Source: Euonymus europaeus
Lineage: Eukaryota > Streptophyta > Magnoliopsida > Celastrales > Celastraceae
Length of the DNA: 64,000 nucleotides
Assembly (NCBI GenBank): GCA_963580455.1
Contig: OY756957.1
Span: forward strand, 29,542,501 to 29,606,500
Reading direction: 5' to 3'
Part shown: positions 37,001 to 46,648 of the stretch, one piece after another
Position numbering within the stretch: the stretch's first letter is position 1
Layout: every line of letters begins with the position of its first letter
Program-made: the position numbers and the translations under genes
The notes under the pieces: model-generated
Told to the model about the DNA's origin: nothing
What the model saw: the letters and a program-made list of their open reading frames with translations, nothing else
Databases searched by the model: none

Positions 37001-38771
37001 AAAATGAGTACTACTAAAAATTTAAGGACTATAAAAGGCATATGAAAATTTCTACTAAAAGTTCCAACATAAATTGAAAAATAAATTGAACAACTATTCC
37101 AGAACATACATTTGGATGGAACTGCCCCCACTGCATGACTGAATTGAAACCCAGTTCCAGCCTCTGAGATTTCAATATCAATATTATCTGCATGAGCTGA
37201 AACATATTTAGCATCTCCAACAGAAAAATCAGAGGCCGCACTGGAACTGGGTACCTCAAATTGAGATAGTCCAAACATTTCTGTGCCATGATTCCCTGTA
37301 AAAGTTGAACAATTTCCTTCAACAGGGTAGCTATGCACAGAAGAGCCCCTCGGAGCTGAGGATTCCAGATTTTGATGATCAAAGACAACAGCAGCATCTA
37401 CTAAAGAATGTAATGAGCCACCAAAAGCAGCACTCCTAGCAACAGATGACTCTGAATTATATGGAGAGTTCAAAGTAGCATAATCTTCTGAGTCAGCCCC
37501 TGATGGTAGGGTACAATCTAAGACTTGATGTCCTAAGAAACAAATAAGGAAACTCATAAATAAATATAAATATATCACTCAAAAGACTCAATATTTTTTA
37601 ATAAATTACAAAAGCATCGGTTGTTACAGTATCTGTATCCTCAGAATGTATAGATTCAATAAATAAAGACAAGAAACGTTGAACTATTTACCTATTTGCG
37701 GCGGAGAGTTCTCAGGCTGGCAGACATCAGGAGGGGACCCAGATTTTGACAAATTATTAAATGATAAATCTTCTGGAGTACTCTGCAATTTCATACACCC
37801 AAGAAGATAATCCCAATTAAAAAGGAAGCAAAAACACCCAGAAAAAGAAATTACAAACAATCTATTCATAACAGACATTACAAAAGGATTAGAACACAAC
37901 TCAACATACTCTTGTCACATGTTAAATTTTGGTGGTCTAAATGTCAATAAGCTAAAGCAAAAAATTAAGTTCAGTACTATTTGATACTAGGAGGCATATG
38001 CCAACTTCAAATCAAATTAAGGTTTGCCACTGGTAAACATACCTAAGACATGCAGCAGGAGACACTTAAGAGGGGATAGTCCAATTCACATAGGCAAGAC
38101 ATAAAACATTGTAAGGATTTGCATACCAAGCCAGTCAGAAAAGGTAATTCACACTCCTTTGATTGACCATCCCGATAGATCCAGATCAATATTTTCCAAG
38201 TCCAAGAGTTTAGAAGCTTTTTAATTTTTAGTATAATTATACAAAAACCCTACAAATACTCGATGCACTCACTTATGCGAAGGCAAAATTGGAAATCATT
38301 CCAAGTGTCGGTCATGCTAATCAAATAATTGAAAGAGACTATAAAAAGAAAATTCAAGTCATCCAAGTACATGATCTCATATTTTTCACTCACATGATTC
38401 ATCTGTTATATCAGGCAGGAAATCGGTAAGCATGTAAAAGATAATTCCAAACTCTGAAATTGGCAGCCGGTTAACATTCTCAGAAACAGCTACTCTTCAT
38501 TACACGATGTTAAAACTTAAAAACCTATACATAGACCAAAGAAATCTTCAACAAACCCTAACAGCCTATGCCAATTTACTCAAACAGCACCTAATCGCAC
38601 ATAAAAAAAACACCAAGAAATAAAACCTACCGGATTAGTATCCTCGTTAAGGACCTGCATAATGGTATCGAGATCTATGTCCGTAAAATCTCCTTCGTCG
38701 AACTCATCCCCCTCTTCGTTACCGCAACCCGCCAAATCAGCGCAGCCACCGTCCTCCATCGCCATCATCAT
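28060..38771 (-). CDS. CHR28: SNF2-family helicase with RING finger (helicase-like transcription factor CHR28 type)
   Basis: Twelve exons in frame: 38771-38631, 37782-37692, 37532-37110, 36975-35720, 34638-34567, 33655-33578, 33474-32565, 31694-31564, 31364-31143, 29557-28970, 28792-28583 and 28164-28060. The product is 1408 residues. Residues 1-637 are an acidic, domain-poor N-terminus. The SNF2 ATPase has ILADDQGLGKT (Walker A, about 682-692), [11 protein letters not shown] (motif II) and [10 protein letters not shown] (motif III). A RING finger (CHICN from 1104, then [10 protein letters not shown]) lies between the ATPase lobes. The second lobe has [22 protein letters not shown] and [17 protein letters not shown]. 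This Rad5/HLTF-like layout matches plant CHR27/CHR28 (FRG), nuclear remodellers tied to RNA-directed DNA methylation. Symbol by family; CHR27 is an equal candidate. The start uses the first of four Met (MMMAMED). Confidence 0.92.
30168..30975. repeat. Tandem triplication inside a CHR28-like intron
   Basis: Three near-identical units begin at about 30168, 30441 and 30707 with ACAATGGTTACAC, so the period is about 273 and 266 bp. All lie in the intron between exons 9 (31364-31143) and 10 (29557-28970). Units 2 and 3 are most alike. The unit has no conserved coding frame, and the minus-strand open frames in it are by-products. Confidence 0.9.
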
Positions 38772-38782
38772 CACCGACACGA

Positions 38783-38790
38783 AAACCCTA
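38783..38790 (-). promoter_or_regulatory. Telo-box in the CHR28-like 5' leader
   Basis: AAACCCTA on the plus strand lies just 5' of the helicase start codon. Telo-boxes are common near the start of housekeeping plant genes. Confidence 0.4.
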
Positions 38791-39907
38791 ATATCTGATC
38801 CAAACCAATTCGATCCAGAGGCTCTGATATCGCATTGCCGGACAAAACAAGTTAACAAGAACGGAGAATTCTAAACAGATCAAAAGAAGGAAGAATCAAC
38901 GAAATTTCGCGTGTGATTGAGACGACTTTTTCTTGTCTTGGGAAAAAAAAAATACAAGAAACCCACGCGAATCGTGAATAATGTGGGCGGCGCAGGTTTA
39001 GTTTTAAAAAGACGTTGGAGGGCGTGTGTGTGCGCAGGTTAAGGATTTTTTCTTGGTTTCGGTTTTGGGGCTGCTTTTTTCTTTTCTTTTTCTTTTTTTT
39101 TACTTTTTTGGTTTCTTCTCTGCAAATATGGTTCTCCGTGACGTCCGACGGAGCGTGGGACGTCCTCTTTTCCTATTTGGACTTGCATTTACTTAAAGGT
39201 TGCGGTGACTTAATAATCACGCCACCGATTTCGCTCGTGATGATTTGTATGAAGTTACCGGACGATTTTTTATTTTTTTTCAAAATTATATGGTTTATTT
39301 AAGATTTAAGATTGATTGATGGGAAGTGGGTAAAATTTAAAATTGAAACTCAAATTTTATGGATAATATAGTAATTAAAGAACAAACATAAATTTGTTTG
39401 GTATACTTATTTTCTAAAAATATTTTTATTTTTAAAAACTAATTATATTTAAACGTTTGATTATTTATTTTAAAAAACACGAAAAATAGAAGACTACTCA
39501 AAGACAGTTCGAAAGAAATCATATTTTTAAAAAATCGAAAATCCGAGAATCCGAAAAAATGGAAACAAAACTAAATATATCCTCTGGTAGCATCTGCACT
39601 CATTTGCTAATCCAATCATTATTCCAATATGGATAAGAACATTCGGGATCATCTAATAGCAGCTGTACTCATTTGATTAATAGTATAAAATATGAGTATT
39701 TTGTGGTAGGTTAACAATTGTGACTTGATTAATATTTTTAGAGTTGACTTTTTTCTTTTCTTAGAGTCGATTATGTTGACAAAAGAGAAATTTACAACCA
39801 ACTATGCCAGTAATAATTGTTGTTTAGTTGTTGTTAATTACTACTTCTGTGTTAAGTGTGTACACGCGCTTTTCTATGTTGAAAAAAAAACATTAACATC
39901 CTCGAAA

Positions 39908-40005
39908 GGCCCATCACCATTGATTTAGTAAAACGTGAGCTCTATGGGCTGAATTCAGAGAGGCCTCGGCCCAATGAGAAATAAAATCCCCGAAGGCTAG
40001 GCCCA
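39908..40005 (+). promoter_or_regulatory. Cluster of three site II (GGCCCA) elements
   Basis: GGCCCA occurs at 39908-39913, 39968-39973 and 40000-40005, the complement of TGGGCC. Such site II clusters, bound by TCP factors, are typical proximal elements of constitutively expressed plant genes. They lie just upstream of the expected GID8 start. Confidence 0.5.
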
Positions 40006-40277
40006 TTGAGAAAATAAACCCGGGAAGGCCGGACCTGAATCCGAAATCTATAGAACATGGGAAAGAGCAATCATTGCCGATTTTTTTTTCAGAGAAGCAA
40101 GGGATCGCCTGAAATTCAATTGACTGCCACCATTACTCATGCGAAGCTTGTTTTATTGTATCCGTCTCTTTTAAGGTACTTCACTTGGATGAGATCTTTT
40201 TTTATTTTTCCGGAAATCTATAGACTAGTTTTTTGGAGAATAGTAATTCTACGCCGATATCTATTTCCAGGTTTAAT

Positions 40278-40285
40278 TAGGGTTT
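40278..40285 (+). promoter_or_regulatory. Telo-box upstream of GID8
   Basis: TAGGGTTT lies in the probable GID8 leader, about 370 bp downstream of the first site II motif. Combined site II and telo-box promoters are common in housekeeping genes. Confidence 0.4.
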
Positions 40286-40493
40286 TTTCCCTAATGTTTT
40301 ATCACTTCGGAGAGAAAAGATTAAATCTTTGTATTTTTTTTTCGTTTTTGTTTGAGGATTTGCTGTTTGTTCGCTGTTTTTTAGACGATTTTTGTTACAG
40401 GCTTTCTTATTGGGAGTTGATGGCATTGATGGTGGTGAGGCACTGATGTCACTGTTCTGGATTGTAATTCGTCAGCTTGCGGAGATCGAGGCA

Positions 40494-43038
40494 ATGGTAA
40501 ATTAAACTACACCGGTGTGGTTTTTTTTTTCAAGTTAAGATAATGAGAATGCATATTTGGATTGGATTTCCTATGTGAACTGTGAAGTACTAGATATTGT
40601 CTAGCTCTCTCAGGAGTACATATTCTCTTTGGTTGCCGAGAAAATGCAGTTGGAGACTTGATGTAGAGAGCCTCTTTTAGACCGAGGCAAGCCAATAACT
40701 GTTTTGGGCTGGCTTTAGTTTAGCGTTCTGTTTACTACTTTACTGGATGTTGGAGAATGGACGTGTGGAGCATTTTAAGCGTGATTTTACTTCTTTTATT
40801 TTCTTCCTGTGCTTTTGTTGAGCAAGCAGGGGGCATATGGAATTCTGTAGATAAGTTTCCTTTTCCCTTTTCGGTGGAGGATTCAATGTGTAGAATGCTA
40901 TGATCCATAATTTATCATGCTATACATAAAAGCAATTTGTGATGTGTAAACATGGTCTTACTCATATATTGGGTTGTAATCTGCTTGTGTTTGCTTTTGT
41001 TTGTGCACAGGCTACATCTAAGAAAGTCATAACGAGGGAAGAGTGGGAAAAGAAGCTCAATGATGTAAAGATTAGGAAAGAAGATATGAACAATTTGGTG
41101 ATGAACTTTCTTGTTACCGAGGGTTATGTTGACGCTGCTGAGAAATTCCGGAAGGAATCTGGAACGGAACGTATCCAACATATCAGACACCTTTTTTGTT
41201 GTTTCTGACCATTTCTGTCCTTTGTGGCATGATTCACTTGTAAAGTATGTGTTTTTTCCTTATTAAGGAATAGCAGATATAGATCTTGCAACAATCACAG
41301 ATCGTATGGCTGTTAAGAAAGCAGTGCAGTCTGGAAATGTTGAGGATGCCATAGAGAAAGTTAATGATTTAAATCCTGAGGTATAAGGTTTCCTCCTCCT
41401 GTTGAGATAATTTAGGAGCATCTTATGTGATATGATGCTTTTTAACTTTGAGATTAGCTCTGACTCATTACCTTTAAACGGACTATTCTATGTTTGAACC
41501 ACTGCCTTTATTTTTTGAAACTTATTGTTTTTGTCTATTGGGATCTTGTATCTTGTTTGTTTATGAAATTTTGTGTGCTCTTAACGAGTGACTGATGATA
41601 TTGATATTTACTCATAGATCTTCGTGTTTAATCTTTTCCTTTACCCATTGCTCTCTGTAGGGCATGTTTTTTCATTGTTGATATTGTGATTCAGTTAATC
41701 TGATAATTTCTCCAATTCAAATGAATGATATTGCCATACAGCCGTTCTCCCATCATTTATCATTTAAATTATGAATTTAAAATGTAAACCAAACTGTATG
41801 AGTCATTTGCATGATTCATAGAGTAGCAAAATGTTACATTTTAATATTGATGATGGGTATATCTACTGTCAAAATATTTTCCTTTCTAATTTTAAGGGCT
41901 ATGCTAGTTCTCTTTTGTTCCTTGCTCCCTTTGACAGGTTGAATTTTGACATCTGGAGGTTTCTGTTATATGGATTTTGGATCTTGATTGGTCTGGGACT
42001 CTGGGCCACATATGAAAGTTTTGGGAACTTATTAAGGAAACTAGAATAAGAGAAAGTTTGTATCCTGTGTTGATTATGGTGTCAAAAGAAAATACTGTTC
42101 TAGTGTGGGATAATGTCATAGTAGACATCATGTAGGCTCCATTGTTGTTGTGTTATTTTTTTGTTCTGGGCTGTATGGGTCTTTAGTCACCTATCTCTAG
42201 ATTTTTCTCATTTTGGAATATTGTTTGCAGATACTGGACACCAATCCGCAACTCTTTTTCCGTCTTCAACAACAAAGGTTGATAGAACTTATACGAAATG
42301 GGAGAGTAGAAGAGGCTCTGGAATTCGCTCAAGAGGAACTTGCGCCAAGAGGAGAAGAAAATGTATTTTTGGTTTACCATAACTTTGTTACAATGATAAA
42401 AATTGCGGACTCAATTTTGTTATTGTTGTGGCTTCTATTTGTACACTTCTGGTGCCATTTCATGTTAAAAATAAGATTGACATTGTATTATTGGAAAGAT
42501 ATGCCTTTAGAAAACTGGGTATTATGTATTGAGCTTTTGAAATCATTGATAATATGTGATGATTAAAGGTTGGAGTTTTCTGCAGCAAGGCTTTTTGGAA
42601 GAGTTGGAGAGGACTGTTGCTCTGCTGGCATTTGAGGATGTCTCCAATTGCCCTGTTGGAGAACTGCTTGATATGTCTCAGCGCCTAAAAACAGCAAGTG
42701 AGGTGAATGCAGCCATCCTTACAAGCCAAAGTCATGAAAAAGGTCAGTGGGTGGCTTTGTCTGATATCTTTGATTTCCTACCTGTTATGAGTTTGACTTG
42801 TTATCTTTTGGGTTTGTCATAATGAGTATTGTATGGCAATGATTATTTTCACAATGCATGTTGAGAGTCTTTCCCCATCTCAAGAGCTGATCAGTTGATT
42901 ATTGCCTCACTTGCAGACCCAAAGCTTCCAAGCTTGCTAAAAATGCTGATATGGGCTCAGAATCAGCTTGAAGAGAAAGCGGCTTATCCTCGAATAAATG
43001 ATTTATCTACTGCTGTGCTTGAAGACCCACCAGTTTAA
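40494..43038 (+). CDS. GID8: GID8 homolog, CTLH/GID E3 ligase subunit
   Basis: Six exons: 40494-40496, 41011-41170, 41274-41380, 42231-42362, 42586-42742 and 42917-43038. They join in frame to 226 residues. The start codon alone ends exon 1, and exon 2 continues [17 protein letters not shown] LisH motif ([20 protein letters not shown]) is followed by a CTLH domain ([16 protein letters not shown] through [16 protein letters not shown]). A CRA region ([15 protein letters not shown] to [15 protein letters not shown]) completes it. The protein matches plant GID8 over its whole length. GID8 is a scaffold of the GID/CTLH ubiquitin ligase in nucleus and cytosol. The exon 3 acceptor is a TAGCAG tandem site. 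I chose the first AG because it gives the conserved EPDIDL reading. Confidence 0.95.
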
Positions 43039-43654
43039 GACGCTTGAAGCTTCAAATGGATGATTCTAATTGCTTGCGCTGAACAGATGAGCCATAATGG
43101 TTTTATCAAACGTATTGTGTAGCTCTACGACACAATCTGTAGGTTTTTATTTGTTAATGGTCTCATTCGTTAACTACTGTAGGTTTGGTTGGTTTTATTT
43201 GGTGAATGTCAATACCTACTGCTCAGCTTGAACACTTTATTCAAACCCTTCTAGAATCTGTTTTTCTCTGGCGCATTTGTTACTCCGCCAACCATCCTCA
43301 GGCTGTCATCGTTGCCATCTGCATGATTACTGCTGCTAGTGCACGATTACAGATATAAGTAACAAATTATGTGGATCATTTGCCCCATTGGCAACTAGTT
43401 TTACTAAAGCTGTATGACTATGGTCTATATCTATGCTGTTTATTTGTGACTACACTTGCGTACACTTATGTTAAGGAGGGTTTTGAACTCAGTAGGCAGA
43501 GGCTTGTTAACTAAAAAGACCCAGAAACGAAAAAACAGAGCAGAAAGAGAAAGCAAACCCGCATAGTGAGTGGCAATGGCATACATTTTTTTTACCAAAC
43601 TAGATCTTTGCTTCTACTACGACATACTAGCAAAACAAATGAATGTTTGTAGAG
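43039..43654. other. GID8 3' UTR and spacer
   Basis: The left part is probably GID8 3' UTR and the right part the 3' UTR of the small minus-strand gene. No other feature is visible. Confidence 0.45.
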
Positions 43655-43930
43655 TCACTTGGATCCCACCCAGATCACATAAACCCATATGTTGGTATCA
43701 CAACCCTTCGTGTTTGGATGTGTTACTGGATTTGGACGGTTCCGATGGCCGGAACCATCGTCAAAATTGAGAGCATAACTTGAGGGATCATAATGAAACT
43801 GGAACTTCTGCTTGTCCCCATTCTTCAAGGCCTTCTTTACTGCAGCTCTCATTCTCCAGAAGAGGCTCCTGCACTTCTTCTTGCTATAAGTACTCGCCCA
43901 CCCCAAGCGTCCCACCAAACCCATGCTCAT
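43655..43930 (-). CDS. Small conserved plant protein of unknown function
   Basis: This is an intronless 91-residue protein. A basic, Trp-containing N-terminal half (RSLFWRMRAAVKKALKNG, residues 21-38) is followed by FQFHYDPSSYALNFDDG (43-59). I recognise this combination from a family of short plant proteins of unknown function that keep a YDPxSYALNFD motif. There is no signal peptide or membrane segment. The amphipathic, arginine/lysine-rich part could bind membranes or nucleic acid, but that is only a guess. A second Met three codons in (MGLVGR) could be the true start. The C-terminus after the motif looks less conserved. Confidence 0.75.
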   Translation of the reverse strand: MSMGLVGRLGWASTYSKKKCRSLFWRMRAAVKKALKNGDKQKFQFHYDPSSYALNFDDGSGHRNRPNPVTHPNTKGCDTNIWVYVIWVGSK

Positions 43931-45479
43931 TTTTGAAGTTTAGGAGAAAACACGTTTTCTCAGGCTAGAAAAGGAGATGGAAGCAAGTTTGATTGCATTT
44001 CATTCTATCTATATATGGTGCAAACAGAGAGGATACAGAGCACCCAAAAAAAGGTATCAACTTTTAAAGAGGAAGCAGTATGAAAGATATTTATGGTATT
44101 TCAACCAAGCTGTACAGCTTCAGGGGCAGTTGGCTTTTTCGGACATACTTTGGGATGCGAAAATTCTATCATCTAATCGTGTGCGAGAAAGAGAGCGAGT
44201 GCGTCAGTGCTGTGGGCAGAGAGCCTCGCTATGGTCGTATCACAATCATATTTACTTGGTTCTTGTAGTACCATAAATACTGTGAGTAACAATCTTAACA
44301 TGTTAATAATAAAAAGAAAAGACAATCTTAACATTGACCCATTTCGTCATATGTTGTTTTTATACGATTTTCACTGTTGCAATCTGCTGTTTAATGTTTT
44401 AATTGAACATTCTACTTGTTGAACATGGTGATAGAAATTCCACTCCAAGGAGAAGCTAGGGATATCAAAAAAAAAAAATCGTTTGATCGGTTTTTTTAAA
44501 TAAAAAAATACACATTTTCCATTAAAATCAACTAAAAATTTGAAAAATTGCCATAATCTATCAATAATAATTAACTATTTACTAAATAGTTTGACCAAAA
44601 TAGATTTGAAAGACGAAGAGTAGACACGTCCCTGTAGAAAAGTGTTGTTCGACGAAGGAATCTAAACGGTGATCAGTCAAATCAAGTTTCTCTGTTTTTG
44701 CTCTAACTGCTTTCTCTGCAACATAAGGCAATGTGGAGGGATATGGCTATATTGATTACATTCTGGACTTGTGCTTCACTTTTGTTGTCTTCATCTACAG
44801 AGCAACTTTCCTTTCTCATATTCCCAATCTTAATTTCACTTGTCTCACTCTCTGGCCTCCGTCTTTGACTCTTCTTCCAAATTCTCCAGACTCCAGAGTG
44901 CACTACCATGACTGTTGCCTAGTCTGAAATCTGTGGACCTATGAAAGTTGACATGTCATTCTATGCCAACAATGCAATGCTTGTCACTTCCCTAGATTCC
45001 TGATTTCAGATCCTGTAACTTTGATTTCTTGCTGAGTCATGTTTTGCCACGTGTAGTATCTTGAATTGGTTCCCCTGAAGAAGAATTAAATTGGTTTTGT
45101 CTTCTGAACAAATAGTTACAAACTGAGCGGTCTCTATCTCTCCTAGGATGTAGAGCAGTAGACTTGACTGTATGGGCATCTTTGTGCAGACAATAATGAG
45201 ACTGCAAACATTGTTATTACCTTCCAAAAAATGTAACGAGGAGCTAATTAATTAGTCTAATAGTGATTTCTCTAGGCCTCGGATTATCCGAAGATCTACC
45301 TTTTAGTAAGAAAAAATGAAATTGGAAGTGACAACAACTCTGTTTTTTCGCATGTTAAAAACGTGGTTTGGAGGTGTGTAATGTGAGAACTTCCCAATAG
45401 ACCACTCTTTAATATTACTCTCGCCTAAAGACGTTTAACAGTTAAATTTTGATGAAATTCGATGTATTAATGCTGGTAT
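43931..45479. other. Spacer without supported gene
   Basis: It includes the promoter of the small minus-strand gene. Short open frames occur on both strands, one of them a 45-residue hydrophobic peptide from 44732. None shows homology I recognise. Confidence 0.4.
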
Positions 45480-46648
45480 GATCATCTCTAATTTGATCGA
45501 AGTTTATAATCCAAGCAACAACACATGAACTCCAGTCACTTTGATCCCAAACCTGATTGATAAACACATCTTAAAGAATTTCGTCATGTTTCTTTATAAA
45601 GCTCAGTCTATATAATTGGAGGTCGGCAATGTCGAAAATTACATGGACGAAGAAACTGAATTCTTCGTCGGTCCGGCACTACAATATCCAGTCAAACCAA
45701 TGGTCCACGTGTGCACCATTAGGTGTGCCACGTTACAGCTTCGCTTGCATAGTTTCTGATAATAAAATATACGTGGCAGGCGGGAAATCCAAGTTGGCAA
45801 GTGCGAGGGGGCATAGCTCATGCCGATGTGTACGATCCGACTCTCGATATGTGGACTCCTTTACCTACAATGAGCACCTTGAGGTACAAATGTGTTGCTG
45901 TGACGTGGCAAGGGAAGATCCACGTGGTTGGTTGTTTTGTGGAGAGAGGGGATTCGGGTTGGATGTCGTTTGTGATCGAGCGGAGCTCCGTCGAGGTGTA
46001 CGACACGCAAACTGAAAGGTTGGACCCAGTGGTTTGCATGTGGCAATTGGATGTGCGCCACCTAATCAAATCATGGCCGTTAGTGATAAAGTTGTTTAAT
46101 TCCGGCAACTGTCTTAAGGCGTGGAAAGGTCATATTGAAGCCATCAGGCAGGTTCAAGTGAGGGATCCTGCATGAATTTTACCGTGCGGGATCACCTCTG
46201 CACCATTGATTGTTGTGTAGGTGGACCCTGCCCGCACTTGCGCACCACAATCAATGGATCCCGCACGGTAAAATCCGTGACGGGATCCCTCACTTGAACC
46301 TAGCCATAATGACAAAATTAACATATGGAATGTCGTTGATGGTTCACACCTTCAAATGTTGAACACGCCACGCCTATTTCAACCGGTGATCAAAATTGGC
46401 CTCCAATCGAACGGTCGTATTTAACTATGGCACCCATTGGGACCCGCCTATTTTTCTTTGCTGGTTATCGTATGGCTGGGGAGTCATCAAGAACAATGTC
46501 GAGGGTACACATTTTTGACACGTCCGGATCTAGTGATGCTTGGAGACTCTTTGAGCCAATGGAGGAAGAGGGAGAGCAGGAGCTTTGTAGTTGTTCAAGT
46601 ATCGTAATATTGCAACAACCGCGTCCCTTCAATCAAATATATGTTTAA
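45480..46648 (+). pseudogene. Kelch-repeat protein pseudogene, interrupted by a MITE
   Basis: Kelch-like sequence runs through several frames. An upstream piece has LIEVYNPSNNT followed by an in-frame stop where Trp is expected. Then come SVRHYNIQSNQWSTCAPLG and NKIYVAGGKSKLASARG. After a frameshift near 45800 come ADVYDPTLDMWTPLPTMST, GKIHVVGCFVERGDSGWMS and NCLKAWKGHIEA. The MITE at 46150-46301 splits the frame. Remnants resume with KINIWNVVDGSHLQML, IGTRLFFFAGYRM and VHIFDTSGSSDAW. A further small frameshift lies near 46050. Relatives are F-box/kelch proteins, but no F-box is present here. No introns are evident, so it may be a retrocopy or a copy of an intronless gene. It cannot make the full protein. 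Confidence 0.85.
46150..46301. mobile_element. Short palindromic MITE inside the kelch pseudogene
   Basis: The 152-bp sequence has long inverted repeats: AGGTTCAAGTGAGGGATCC at the left and its complement at the right. Further matching blocks (TTTTACCGTGCGGGATC and CATTGATTGT) lead to a small loop. The whole could fold as a hairpin. AGCCAT occurs just outside both ends, followed by CA at one side and AA at the other. This suggests an imperfect target duplication. Confidence 0.8.

Larger units (their letters stand above)
38791..40493. other. Divergent intergenic region and GID8 5' leader
   Basis: The CHR28-like gene reads left and GID8 reads right from this region. Left of about 39000 should be the helicase 5' leader. 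40010-40493 should be the GID8 leader, perhaps with an intron of its own. Between them is AT-rich promoter DNA with no gene. Confidence 0.5.

Noticed and set aside
40057..40446. 129-codon open frame upstream of GID8
   Set aside because: It lies in the probable leader or leader-intron region, is rich in Phe/Leu from T-rich DNA, resembles no family, and has likely splice signals inside it. The true GID8 start is at 40494.
44732..44869. 45-residue hydrophobic peptide frame
   Set aside because: Could look like a signal peptide or small membrane protein, but it is short and isolated, with no conserved feature I can name.
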